Assembly (NCBI GenBank): GCA_043766915.1
Contig: JAYUHO010000406.1
Coordinates: 1 to 19,859 of the forward strand
Source: JANNAT01 sp043766915
GTDB taxonomy: Bacteria > Pseudomonadota > Alphaproteobacteria > Rhodobacterales > Rhodobacteraceae
Reading direction: 5' to 3'
DNA: 19,859 nt
The translations under genes were made by a program, and so were the position numbers. The notes below the pieces were generated by a model. The model made no database searches and was not told where the DNA came from. It was given only the letters and a program-made list of their open reading frames with translations. Within the stretch, counting starts at the first letter, position 1, and each line of letters begins with the position of its first letter. Shown piece by piece: positions 7,273-15,033 of the stretch.

Positions 7273-8646
7273 CTAATCCCGGCTAAAAAGGTCGGTCATC
7301 ACTTCGTCAAAGGCGGCGATCAGGCGATCGACCTGACGCTTCTTGGTGGCAGGGCTGATCAGCATCATATTGTGGAACGGCGCGATCAGGCAGCCGCGGT
7401 TCAGCAGGGCGGTGTGTAAAGCCGCCTCTATGGGCGCGCAATGCGCGGCCATCGCTTGGGTGCCATTGCGCAAGGGGCCGGGGGCACAGATAAACTCTAC
7501 CCGCGCGCCCACCCGCACCACATGCCAAGGGGCCGCAAGCCGCGCGATGACGGACGTCAGACCCGTTGCAAGCCGTTCGGCAAGCCGGTCCATATGCGAA
7601 TAGTTTTTCTCGGTCATCACCGATGACAAGGTGGCGCAAAGACAGGCAAACTGCATCGGATTGGCCGACAGCGTGGTGCCCATGCCCGAATGGCCCAATG
7701 CCCGCACGGCATTTACGGCTGTATACCGCATAGCCACTGCATCGCGCAGGCCCCAGATGGCCGTGGGCATCCCGCCCGCGATGCATTTGCCTGCAACAAA
7801 GATATCAGGGTCCAACCCGTGAACGCCTTTATAGCCGCCCAAGCCGGTGGAAATCGTGTGGGTTTCATCAATCATCAACAGCGCGCCATAGCGGCGGGTC
7901 AGATCGTGCAGGCCTTGCAAGAAACCGGGATCAGGCAGCACCATGCAGCAATTGGTCATCACCGGTTCGGTCAGAATGGCCGCGACATCGCCTTTTGCCA
8001 AAGCCGCCTCAACCGCCGCCAAGTCATTGAATTCGCATACGACCGCGCCCAGCGTCAGGTCAGCCACTTGCCCAAGCAACCCAGCACGGTTGTGGGTAAC
8101 GCCGTCGCATAATTCGACCATCACGTCATCAACCGTGCCGTGATAGCAGCCGTTGAACACCAATATCTTGGGGCGTCCCGTCACTGCCCGCGCCACCCGG
8201 ATGGCAAAGCGGTTGGCGTCGGTGGCCGTCGTCGCAATTTGCCAGCGAAACGCGCCAAACCGCTGGGTTAGCAGACGACCAGCCTCCAGCGCATCAAGGC
8301 TTGGCAGCATATAGGTCAAGCCGCGTTTCGCCTGCCTGCGGATCGCTTTTGCCACCGGGGCAGGCGAATGGCCAAACATTGAACCCGTATCGCCAAGGCA
8401 GAAATCGTCGATCTCATACCCGTCAATATCGGTGATCCGCGCGCCCTTGGCCTGCGCTATCACCGGCAGAAATGGCATCGGCCAGTCTTTCATCCAATGC
8501 AGCGGCACACCGTCCAGATAGCTGGCATTGCCAGCCGCAAGGGCCGCTTTGGATTTGGGGCGGCCCGTGGCAAAGCGTTTGGCCTCGCGTGCAGCAAGGC
8601 TTTGCAATCGGGCAGGCTGCACGCCTGCAATCAAATTCTTCGCCAT
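7273..8646 (-). CDS. Class III PLP-dependent aminotransferase (glutamate-1-semialdehyde aminomutase-like)
   Basis: The 457-residue product has the fold-type I, class III aminotransferase pattern closest to the GSA aminomutase branch. Visible elements are FGHSP (91-95), the AIRVARAVTGRPKILVFNGCYHG block (148-170), D260 in LLMIDETHT (pyridine-nitrogen contact), and the PLP lysine K287 in FVAGKCIAGGMP. The segment that usually reads NSGTEA, which helps bind PLP phosphate, reads TTATDA (138-143). This suggests a changed cofactor or substrate pocket. It is unlikely to be the tetrapyrrole enzyme HemL, because it sits in an amino-acid/amine operon. It could transfer an amino group to or from the aldehyde made by the upstream decarboxylase. 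The start at 8646 follows an AAGGT-like ribosome site. Confidence 0.86.
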   Translation of the reverse strand: MAKNLIAGVQPARLQSLAAREAKRFATGRPKSKAALAAGNASYLDGVPLHWMKDWPMPFLPVIAQAKGARITDIDGYEIDDFCLGDTGSMFGHSPAPVAKAIRRQAKRGLTYMLPSLDALEAGRLLTQRFGAFRWQIATTATDANRFAIRVARAVTGRPKILVFNGCYHGTVDDVMVELCDGVTHNRAGLLGQVADLTLGAVVCEFNDLAAVEAALAKGDVAAILTEPVMTNCCMVLPDPGFLQGLHDLTRRYGALLMIDETHTISTGLGGYKGVHGLDPDIFVAGKCIAGGMPTAIWGLRDAVAMRYTAVNAVRALGHSGMGTTLSANPMQFACLCATLSSVMTEKNYSHMDRLAERLATGLTSVIARLAAPWHVVRVGARVEFICAPGPLRNGTQAMAAHCAPIEAALHTALLNRGCLIAPFHNMMLISPATKKRQVDRLIAAFDEVMTDLFSRD

Positions 8647-8683
8647 GGCAACACCTTACGACCTTGGGGTCTTATGCCGAATA

Positions 8684-8695
8684 ATTTGATCAAAT
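8684..8695. promoter_or_regulatory. 12-base perfect palindrome in the decarboxylase-aminotransferase gap
   Basis: The sequence ATTTGATCAAAT is a perfect 12-base palindrome in the 57-base gap between the decarboxylase stop (8704) and the class III aminotransferase start (8646). AT-rich dyads of this size are uncommon in such GC-rich DNA. It could be an operator, or part of an internal promoter that lets the last two genes be expressed apart from the first three. I could not assemble a convincing -35/-10 pair around it. Confidence 0.4.
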
Positions 8696-8703
8696 GGAAG
8701 CCG

Positions 8704-10281
8704 CTACAGCGTAACGCGAATTTCAATCATCCGCGGCCCGACATGCGGTTGCGACAGGGCCCAGTGCAGGGTTTCGCAGTCTTGCGGCATTGACATAAAC
8801 GGCAGATCGCAGGCGGCTGCAAAGGGTTCCATGTTCAAAGGGGACGGCGCGCAGCCGATCACCTCGGTATTGGCCCCGCGCATTGCATCGGCAATCTCGC
8901 GGAAGGCGGCGTTGTTCCAGACGATGTAGGTGATCGGAAGGCCTTCATCCACCGCTGTGCGCAACTCACCCGGGCTGAACTGCAAGCCGCCATCGCCGAT
9001 CAGGCAGACAACGGGGCTGCCCGGTGCAGCCAGTGCCGCACCAACGGCAGCCCCCGGCGCAAACCCCAGCGCGCCAAAGCCGGTGGCGGCGTTAAACCAG
9101 CCCCCCGCGCGGTCGTGGTCATAATACAGGTTCGCGGCATAGACAGGTTGTGTGCTGTCGCCAACGATCATTGCGCCCGGTACTGCCGAGCGGATGGTTT
9201 CCACGATATCCAGCTGCCCCGGCATCGTCGCCGACAGATCGGCCAATTCCAACCGTGCCAATCGGCGGGTTTCGGCGGCGCGTGTCGCTCCGTCGCCCTG
9301 CTTTTGCGTCAATTGGGTCAGCAATAACCGCATGGTGGCGTCCGTATCGCCGTGCAGCGGATGCGCGCAAGGGTGGCGGGCCAGTTGATCTGCGCAGATA
9401 TCAACGCGGATCATCGCTGTGGTATCGGGGAAGCCGTCATTGACATACATGTCATAATCCGTTGGCCCAAATTCGGTGCCAATCGCCAAAATCTGATCAG
9501 CCGCCGCAATCAGCGCCCGCGTGGCGGCCAGACTGGCTGAGCCCGGTACGCCAAGAACATGCCCATACATCATGCCGCGCGCATTCACGGTTTGCACCAC
9601 AGGCGCATCCAGACGGCGGGCCAGCAGCGTCAGAACCGCATCGCAGCCCCGCGCGCCCCCGCCTGCCAGAATGACGACCCGTTTCGCAGCAGTCAGGGTT
9701 GCCACTGCGCCGCTCAGGCCTGTTGCATCGGGCAGTCGTTTGGCGGGCAGCGGGGCAGGCGGCGGCAACGCATCGCATACCATCGGCATCACATCGGTTG
9801 GCACTTCGATATGCACGGGGCCGGGGCGACCGGTTGCCATGGTGGCAAAAGCCCAATCCAGCGTGGGGGCCACATCCTGCGGCCCGGTGATTTGCCGTGT
9901 CGGGCACAGCGCGCGCACCAACCCCGCCTGATCGGGCAGTTCGTGCAACAGGCCCAGACCCCGGCCAAGACTGGCCCTGCGGTTGACGCCCGATATCACC
10001 AGGATCGGCACAGAATCGGCTTTTGCCTGCGCCATCGCGGTCAGCGCGTTGGTCAGCCCCGGCCCGGTGATGACCAGTGCCACCCCCGGCTTGCCCGATA
10101 CCCGCGCATAGCCATCGGCCATAAAGGCGCAACCTTGTTCGTGCCGTGCGGTGACATGACGCACCGGGCTGCCTGACAGGCCCCGATACACTTCAACCGT
10201 ATGCACGCCGGGAATGCCGAAAACCACTTCGACACCGCGTGCGGCCAGCCCTTCGATCAGGCGCATGCCGACGGTTATCAT
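8704..10281 (-). CDS. aruI: ThDP-dependent decarboxylase, AruI-like (5-guanidino-2-oxopentanoate decarboxylase)
   Basis: This 525-residue thiamine-diphosphate enzyme of the acetolactate synthase/decarboxylase superfamily has the three usual domains. Catalytic E48 lies in RHEQG (46-50), and the ThDP/Mg motif runs from GDG (429-431) to NN (456-457). The segments FGIPGVHTVEVYRGL (21-35) and ARVSGKPGVALVITGPG (59-75) strongly recall AruI, which decarboxylates 2-ketoarginine to 4-guanidinobutyraldehyde. The chosen ATG at 10281 gives a 4-base ATGA overlap with the upstream aminotransferase gene. A longer in-frame start at 10377 would add 32 unrelated residues lying over that gene. The adjacent AruH-like gene supports the assignment. 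Another 2-oxo acid substrate remains possible. Confidence 0.8.
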   Translation of the reverse strand: MITVGMRLIEGLAARGVEVVFGIPGVHTVEVYRGLSGSPVRHVTARHEQGCAFMADGYARVSGKPGVALVITGPGLTNALTAMAQAKADSVPILVISGVNRRASLGRGLGLLHELPDQAGLVRALCPTRQITGPQDVAPTLDWAFATMATGRPGPVHIEVPTDVMPMVCDALPPPAPLPAKRLPDATGLSGAVATLTAAKRVVILAGGGARGCDAVLTLLARRLDAPVVQTVNARGMMYGHVLGVPGSASLAATRALIAAADQILAIGTEFGPTDYDMYVNDGFPDTTAMIRVDICADQLARHPCAHPLHGDTDATMRLLLTQLTQKQGDGATRAAETRRLARLELADLSATMPGQLDIVETIRSAVPGAMIVGDSTQPVYAANLYYDHDRAGGWFNAATGFGALGFAPGAAVGAALAAPGSPVVCLIGDGGLQFSPGELRTAVDEGLPITYIVWNNAAFREIADAMRGANTEVIGCAPSPLNMEPFAAACDLPFMSMPQDCETLHWALSQPHVGPRMIEIRVTL

Positions 10282-11465
10282 GCGGCTTGCCCAATGCGTT
10301 GTGCCGTGAACTGCGCGATGCGCTGGCAGGCTTCGGTGATATCGGCGTCCGATTGGGTCAGGCTGAGGCGCACCCACCCGGCCAGAGAGTCGCCAAAACT
10401 TTCGCCCGGCATGACCGCAACATGCTGCCCGTCCAGCAGTTTTTGCGCGAACTGAATGCCCGTCAAACCGCTGGACCGGATATCAACCACGGTGAACATC
10501 CCGGCTTTTGGCAGATGCACTTTCAGGCCCTGAACCCCGTGCAGCAATTTATGGATCAGGGCCGCGCGCCGGGCGAACCGCGTTACCATGCCCGGGGCCA
10601 CCGGGGAGGGTCGCGAAATGGCCAAGGCCGTCATATCGGCAATGAAGGGCTGATTTCCGAACAACATGGTTTCCGCCACGGGTAACAACCGCGCCGAAAA
10701 TTCCGCAGGACCAACGCACCACCCAGACCGAAATCCCGGTGCGGCATGAGATTTTGAGATCGACGAGGTGACAATCACCCTATCCGCCAAATCGGCCAGA
10801 TCGAACGGCGAGACAAAAGGCACATCCCCAAAGATCATCTCTTCATAAACTTCATCGCTGACGATCCAAAGATCATGCGCCCGCGCCACGGCCCCCAAGG
10901 CCACAATATCTGCATGGGTCAACATTGCCCCGGTCGGATTATGCGGCGTGTTCAGAAACAACACGCGGGTGCGGGGCGTGATCCGCGCGATAACATCTGC
11001 CACTTGCATGCAAAAGCCATGTTCGGGGCGCAACGGCACGGGGACCATGACAGCCCCCGTCGCTGCTATGATGCCTTCATAGGTGGCATACATCGGATCG
11101 CCAACCAACACTTCGTCGCCCATCTCGGTCACCGCCATGAACACGGCATAAAGCGCGGTTTGGGTGCCGGGCAGCGCGATGATCTGATCGGTACCAATAG
11201 TGCGCCCCGTGCGCCGGGAATAACGGGCGGCTAAGGCGTTCAGCAAAGGTATTTCGCCACGGCCATTGCAATACCCCAGCCGCCCCGCCTGCATCGCGGC
11301 CGACGCTGCGGCCACCAATTCGGGCGGGGTGGCGATGTCAGGTTCCCCAATTGTCAGTTGAATGATCGGCAGCCCCGCCTCGCGCATCGCTTTGGCCTGC
11401 AGGTGCAGATCCCATTTTTCGCCACCAAGCCGCGCCAGACGTTGGGTGATTGCCGCATATTTCAT
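10278..11465 (-). CDS. aruH: Class I/II aminotransferase, AruH-like (arginine:pyruvate transaminase)
   Basis: This 395-residue fold-type I aminotransferase has PLP lysine K238 in SSISKSHAAPGFRSGW, N176 in HNPTG, D204 and Y207 in VSDEVYEE, R246, and carboxylate-binding R366 in WVRLSL. The C-terminal DIRSSGLTGIQFAQKLLD...MPGESFG pattern is the one I know from AruH, which passes the arginine amino group to pyruvate to give 2-ketoarginine and alanine. The ATG at 11465 overlaps the stop of the tetR gene as ATGA (11462-11465) and is preferred to the GTG-like start 12 bases upstream. The stop overlaps the aruI-like start in the same way. The substrate is inferred from family likeness and the paired decarboxylase. 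Confidence 0.8.
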   Translation of the reverse strand: MKYAAITQRLARLGGEKWDLHLQAKAMREAGLPIIQLTIGEPDIATPPELVAAASAAMQAGRLGYCNGRGEIPLLNALAARYSRRTGRTIGTDQIIALPGTQTALYAVFMAVTEMGDEVLVGDPMYATYEGIIAATGAVMVPVPLRPEHGFCMQVADVIARITPRTRVLFLNTPHNPTGAMLTHADIVALGAVARAHDLWIVSDEVYEEMIFGDVPFVSPFDLADLADRVIVTSSISKSHAAPGFRSGWCVGPAEFSARLLPVAETMLFGNQPFIADMTALAISRPSPVAPGMVTRFARRAALIHKLLHGVQGLKVHLPKAGMFTVVDIRSSGLTGIQFAQKLLDGQHVAVMPGESFGDSLAGWVRLSLTQSDADITEACQRIAQFTAQRIGQAA

Positions 11466-12109
11466 GGTGTCGCCCATTTTGTCTTGGCCATTGCGGCCGC
11501 TAAATCGACCGTCAAAACCGCCCCAACCGAGGCCAGCCCGATTGCTACAATTTCATCCGCCGCGAACGCTTCGGGAAGAATTGATCCTTCAAGCCACAGC
11601 CCGTCGATGATCGCGTTGCAGGCAATCGCGTCGCTGCGCAGTTGCGCGGAACTGGCCACGCGGGGCAAGGCAGCGATCAAGTCTTGCAGGGCGTCGCGAA
11701 AGCCCAAATAGGTGGTAATATGAACATCGCGCATTGCGGTATCGCGTTGGACCCCATGCAAAAATCCAGCCCATAGCCCAACGGCAACCGGGTCGACCAC
11801 AGGCGGGCTTATCGATGCTGCGACAAACCAGGCCAGGCGGGCCACGGGATCAACAGGCCCATCTTGCAAAACGACGGCGCTATAAGAGATCATGCGGTCC
11901 ATCAGGCGCTGATAGGCGGCACGGGTCAGATCTTCTTTGGTGGAAAAATAATGCCGGATCAGCCCGGAGGTAACGCCCGCGCGCTCGGCAATGGCACGCA
12001 CTGTGGCGGCTTGCAGACCGCCTTCAGAGACAAGGTCCAGTGCCGCAGCGATCAGATCATCGCGCCGCCGTTCTTCGCTTTCGCGCCTGTAGGGTCGTCG
12101 ATCCGCCAT
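11462..12109 (-). CDS. TetR family transcriptional regulator, BetI-like
   Basis: The 215-residue product has a typical TetR N-terminal DNA-binding domain: a basic arm (RRPYRRESEERRRDDLI), then the helix-turn-helix at about 36-56 (ATVRAIAERAGVTSGLIRHYF) and the STKEDL cap. The ligand domain has the IIDGLWLEGSI element seen in BetI-type regulators, which govern choline/betaine genes in other bacteria. The stop overlaps the start of the AruH-like gene by 4 bases, so the regulator is the first gene of the operon. It probably represses its own promoter in the AT-rich region just upstream. The inducer is not known; an intermediate of the pathway encoded downstream is a reasonable guess. Confidence 0.9.
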   Translation of the reverse strand: MADRRPYRRESEERRRDDLIAAALDLVSEGGLQAATVRAIAERAGVTSGLIRHYFSTKEDLTRAAYQRLMDRMISYSAVVLQDGPVDPVARLAWFVAASISPPVVDPVAVGLWAGFLHGVQRDTAMRDVHITTYLGFRDALQDLIAALPRVASSAQLRSDAIACNAIIDGLWLEGSILPEAFAADEIVAIGLASVGAVLTVDLAAAMAKTKWATP

Positions 12110-12193
12110 CCGTCATCCGAACTTTATTATTCAACTGTATAATTCCACTGATTTAAGAGCCTGTATCGCACGCCGCAACCCTAATTTTGCGGC
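12110..12193 (-). promoter_or_regulatory. AT-rich leader of the tetR-aruHI operon with two dyads
   Basis: The 173 bases between the CDF gene and tetR hold no gene, and the part at about 12119-12165 is clearly more AT-rich than its surroundings, as expected of a promoter. It contains a dyad attat/ataat (12126-12130 and 12139-12143), a candidate TetR-type operator. Further upstream is a hairpin with perfect 7-base arms gccgcaa/ttgcggc (12172-12178 and 12187-12193). No strong -35/-10 pair could be fixed, so the promoter position is inferred from layout only. Confidence 0.4.
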
Positions 12194-12282
12194 AAGCCCG
12201 TTTTCGCCGACCCGTTCATCTTTCCAGTTACTATAACGTAGAATTTCACAGCAATCGTAACGCAGGATCGTGTTTAAGCCGG

Positions 12283-13191
12283 TCATTGCGACAGGAAAGG
12301 CGTTCCCTGACGATTTATCGCAACATCTTTATGGATGATCACGTCAGTTTGCGGATAGGCGGTAAGGATGGCACGACGCAGGCTTGCGCCAATCGCGTGG
12401 GCCTCGCGCAGCGATTGCTCACCGTTTAATTCGATATGCAGATTGACAAATACCCGGCTACCCGCCGTCCGGGTTTTCAGATCGTGAAAGCCGTGCACGC
12501 CGGGCCAGTTGGTGGCAATGGTCGCAATGCCGGCCACCACTGCCGGATCGGCGGTGCGATCCATCAACGCATCCCACGCACCCTTGCCAATGCGCACGGC
12601 ACCGATGGTCAACAATCCCGCCGCCGCCAGTGCCACCACGGAATCAATCGACGCCATCCCGAACCGGGAAGAGGCCCAAAGCGACAGGATTGCCCCGATA
12701 TTGGGCAACAGATCGCCCAGATAATGCAGCCGGTCCGCCGCCACTACGCGGCTGCCGGTTAAACGCGCGACCCGGCCTTGCCACCAGACCAGACCCAGCG
12801 TCAGCAGCACCGATGCGCTCATCACAATCATCCCGCGCCCCTGCGCCGTCAAATGCGGCACTTCCGGCGTCAACAGGCGCGCGATAGAGGCCCATGCGAT
12901 AACAGCGGCAGAGATCAGCACAAAAAACGCCTGACCCAATGCCGCCAAGTCTTCGGCGGAACTGTGGCCAAAGGCATGGTCGTCATCAGCGGGCTTTGCT
13001 GCGTAAATCAGCGCGGCCATAGCCCCCAGCGAAACCATCAGATCCATTGCAGAATCGGCAAGTGACGCCGCCACCGACAGCGCCCCGGTTTCCCCCAGCG
13101 CCCACAGTTTCAGCCCCACCAACAGACCTGCCATCAGCACCGAGGCTATACCGGCTGACAGGTTCAACTTGATGGGGGTTGGGTGATTCAC
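12283..13191 (-). CDS. Cation diffusion facilitator (CDF) metal efflux protein, YiiP/FieF-like
   Basis: This 302-residue inner-membrane protein exchanges divalent metal ions (Zn, Fe, Mn or similar) for protons. The transport site is intact, with D46 and D50 in the second helix (LADSAMD) and H156 and D160 in the fifth (LHYLGD), equal to the DDHD site of E. coli YiiP. DDDHAFGHSSAED (69-81) matches the cytoplasmic loop signature of the family. The C-terminal cytoplasmic domain keeps histidines (H236, H252, H265, H287) that could form the regulatory metal sites. It starts with GTG, supported by a GGAGG ribosome site (complement of 13197-13201) five bases upstream. It follows the SH3 protein gene by 63 bases with a hairpin between. 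Confidence 0.92.
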   Translation of the reverse strand: MNHPTPIKLNLSAGIASVLMAGLLVGLKLWALGETGALSVAASLADSAMDLMVSLGAMAALIYAAKPADDDHAFGHSSAEDLAALGQAFFVLISAAVIAWASIARLLTPEVPHLTAQGRGMIVMSASVLLTLGLVWWQGRVARLTGSRVVAADRLHYLGDLLPNIGAILSLWASSRFGMASIDSVVALAAAGLLTIGAVRIGKGAWDALMDRTADPAVVAGIATIATNWPGVHGFHDLKTRTAGSRVFVNLHIELNGEQSLREAHAIGASLRRAILTAYPQTDVIIHKDVAINRQGTPFLSQ

Positions 13192-13218
13192 AGGGGCCTC
13201 CGGCGCACACGCGATTTC

Positions 13219-13256
13219 AGACTTTATCGCCGCCCTGAATGGCGGTCATTAAGTCT
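13219..13256 (-). other. Long stem-loop just after the SH3-protein stop codon
   Basis: Outer arms agactttat (13219-13227) and attaagtct (13248-13256) pair with one mismatch. An inner stem gccgcc/ggcggt (13229-13234 and 13241-13246) pairs with one G-U around the loop ctgaat. The structure touches the stop codon of the SH3-domain gene (13255-13257) and lies 27 bases upstream of the CDF start. There is no T-run, so it may act as an mRNA 3'-end stabiliser or a weak attenuator before the CDF gene rather than a full terminator. Confidence 0.5.
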
Positions 13257-13857
13257 ATTCTAATACCTCGTCGGGGTTTACCCCCCACAAAGCTGTCTTT
13301 TGCACCCAGCCCTTTTCACCATTCGTGTTGACCCTGCACCAGTCGATTGAACATTCCAATAACTTGCCGATGACACCGCGTTCGGCTTGAAATGTGACGT
13401 CGGACGACGCATCGGCACTGGAGCGAAACTCTGCCATGTCTTGCGATACCAGAACTGACCGCGTGCCTGACAATAAGGAGTAATGCACCCAGCCGCCAAA
13501 GCCTTCGGCATCCTCTACCCGGCGCCAGTTTTCATACTCTGCTGTCAGCCGCAATGGCATGCCGCTTTTCACAAACACCCAGTCGATGCGGTGCGTCAAC
13601 CCCGGCCCGCGCCGCGCGTTGCCGTCACCGCTTTTCAGCGTGACATAGCGGGGCAGGGGCAGGTTGGTGACTGCGCCCTTGCTTGGATCATGTTTGATCT
13701 CTGTTGCGGCCGTCGTGCCTGCCGGATCATTGGCGGTTTGGGCCAAAGCAGGCCCGATATCCACGAACCCCGCCACGATCAGCGCCAGCGCCCAAGCCGC
13801 GGCGCCGGGGATCCGTTTTACCCTGCGGTCCCGTTGCGCGGTCTTGCTCTCGGTCAT
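13255..13857 (-). CDS. Secreted bacterial SH3-domain protein
   Basis: This is a 200-residue protein with a basic N-terminus and one hydrophobic segment (AAAWALALIVAGFV, about 19-32). It ends in a likely signal peptidase I site PALAQ near residue 39, so export to the periplasm is predicted. After a low-complexity linker there are two SH3-like modules. The first runs from about 71 to 135 (YVTLKSGDGNARRGPG... WRRVEDAEGFGGWVHYSLL), with the RRGPG and GGWV marks of SH3b/YgiM-type domains. The second runs from about 145 to 195, ending GEKGWVQKTALWGV. Such proteins often bind cell-wall peptides. The ATG at 13857 is preferred because a GAGG site stands upstream and the signal peptide begins there; a longer frame to 14103 would run over the divergent gene. 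Confidence 0.85.
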   Translation of the reverse strand: MTESKTAQRDRRVKRIPGAAAWALALIVAGFVDIGPALAQTANDPAGTTAATEIKHDPSKGAVTNLPLPRYVTLKSGDGNARRGPGLTHRIDWVFVKSGMPLRLTAEYENWRRVEDAEGFGGWVHYSLLSGTRSVLVSQDMAEFRSSADASSDVTFQAERGVIGKLLECSIDWCRVNTNGEKGWVQKTALWGVNPDEVLE

Positions 13858-13962
13858 CGCTTTACCTCGTTGCAGGGCTTGTGCTGCGCCCCGCTTGGCG
13901 TCACCTTGCCATTCCGAGCCTGAATTTGCCAGACCTCGATTTCGATCTGCACGGAGGCTTGA

Positions 13963-14949
13963 ATGCCAACACCCCGCCTGAACGTTGTCGTCACCCGCCG
14001 CCTGCCCGAACCGGTTGAAACGCGGATGAAAGAGCTGTTCGACGTCTTTTTGCGCGATCCTGACACGGCGATGAGCCGGGATGAACTGTCTGCCGTCATG
14101 CAAACCTGCGATGTGCTGGTGCCGACGATCACCGATCAGATTGATGCGGCGCTGATCGGGCAGGCAGGGCCACGGCTAAAGCTGATCGCGAATTATGGCG
14201 CGGGGGTTGATCACATTGATATTGCCACTGCGCGCCAACGCGGAATTCTTTTGTCCAACACCCCCGGTGCGGTCACCGAAGACACCGCCGATATGACGCT
14301 TGCGCTGATTCTTGCCGTCAGCCGCCGCATTCCCGAAGGATTGGCCGCGATGCAGGCGGGCAAATGGGAGGGTTGGTCACCGATGGCTTTCCTTGGCGGG
14401 CGGCTGGCGGGGCGGCGGCTGGGCATTCTGGGGATGGGGCGGATCGGCCAAGCCGTGGCACGGCGTGCCCGCGCCTTTGGTCTTCAGGTGCATTATCACA
14501 ACCGCAAACGCCTGCGCCCCGAGATCGAGGCCGAGTTGGACGCCACCTATTGGGAAAGCCTGGATCAGATGGTGGCGCGGATGGATATTCTGTCGGTCAA
14601 CTGCCCGCATACCCCGTCAACCTTTCATTTGCTGAACGCGCGGCGGCTGAAACTGATGAAACCCTCTGCGGTGATCGTGAATACCTCTCGCGGCGAGGTG
14701 ATCGACGAAAACGCCCTGACCCGCGGGTTGCGCGCAGGCGAAATCGCAGGCGCGGGACTGGACGTTTACGAACATGGCACTGCGATAAACCCCGCCCTGC
14801 GCGATCTGCCCAACGTGGTGCTGCTGCCGCATATGGGATCGGCCACGCTGGAAGGCCGGATCGAGATGGGTGAAAAGGTGATCATCAACATCAAGACCTT
14901 TGCCGACGGGCATCGGCCACCGGATCAGGTGGTGCCGGGGATGTTGTGA
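13963..14949 (+). CDS. D-isomer specific 2-hydroxyacid dehydrogenase (glyoxylate/hydroxypyruvate reductase-like)
   Basis: This 328-residue NAD(P)-dependent oxidoreductase reduces 2-oxo acids such as glyoxylate or hydroxypyruvate, or does the reverse. Features are the substrate loop NYGAGVDHID (77-86), the Rossmann motif GMGRIG (157-162), catalytic R243 in NTSRGEVID, and catalytic H290 in LLPHMGSAT. The third catalytic residue is odd: by counting from R243, the glutamate of the usual DVFEEEP motif falls on G272 in DVYEHGTAINP. GGAGG at 13953-13957 is a strong ribosome site 5 bases before the ATG. It is divergent from the SH3 gene with 105 bases between, and a terminator follows it. The exact substrate cannot be read from the sequence. 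Confidence 0.88.
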   Translation: MPTPRLNVVVTRRLPEPVETRMKELFDVFLRDPDTAMSRDELSAVMQTCDVLVPTITDQIDAALIGQAGPRLKLIANYGAGVDHIDIATARQRGILLSNTPGAVTEDTADMTLALILAVSRRIPEGLAAMQAGKWEGWSPMAFLGGRLAGRRLGILGMGRIGQAVARRARAFGLQVHYHNRKRLRPEIEAELDATYWESLDQMVARMDILSVNCPHTPSTFHLLNARRLKLMKPSAVIVNTSRGEVIDENALTRGLRAGEIAGAGLDVYEHGTAINPALRDLPNVVLLPHMGSATLEGRIEMGEKVIINIKTFADGHRPPDQVVPGML

Positions 14950-14981
14950 CGGGGGTAGCTCGTCCCGGTCACAATCGTTGG

Positions 14982-15003
14982 GTGGGTGAAACCCACGCTT
15001 TTT
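14982..15003 (+). terminator. Rho-independent terminator after the 2-hydroxyacid dehydrogenase gene
   Basis: A 6-base stem, gtgggt (14982-14987) with acccac (14991-14996) around a GAA loop, is followed by gc and five T residues (14999-15003). It begins 33 bases after the dehydrogenase stop codon. Confidence 0.65.
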
Positions 15004-15033
15004 GTGCAATCTACCCACAGTCGCATAACGGTA

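Noticed and set aside
7273..8646. Assignment of the class III aminotransferase as HemL (tetrapyrrole synthesis)
   Set aside because: The phosphate-cup motif is changed and the gene lies in an amino-acid operon, although a CbiX-like gene is nearby on the other strand in a separate operon.
10282..10377. Longer N-terminus of the AruI-like protein
   Set aside because: The extra 32 residues overlap the AruH-like coding region and do not resemble the family. The ATG at 10281 gives the normal start and an ATGA overlap.
13858..14103. Longer N-terminus of the SH3-domain protein
   Set aside because: It would overlap the divergent dehydrogenase gene by over 100 bases and hide the signal peptide; the ATG at 13857 has a ribosome site.
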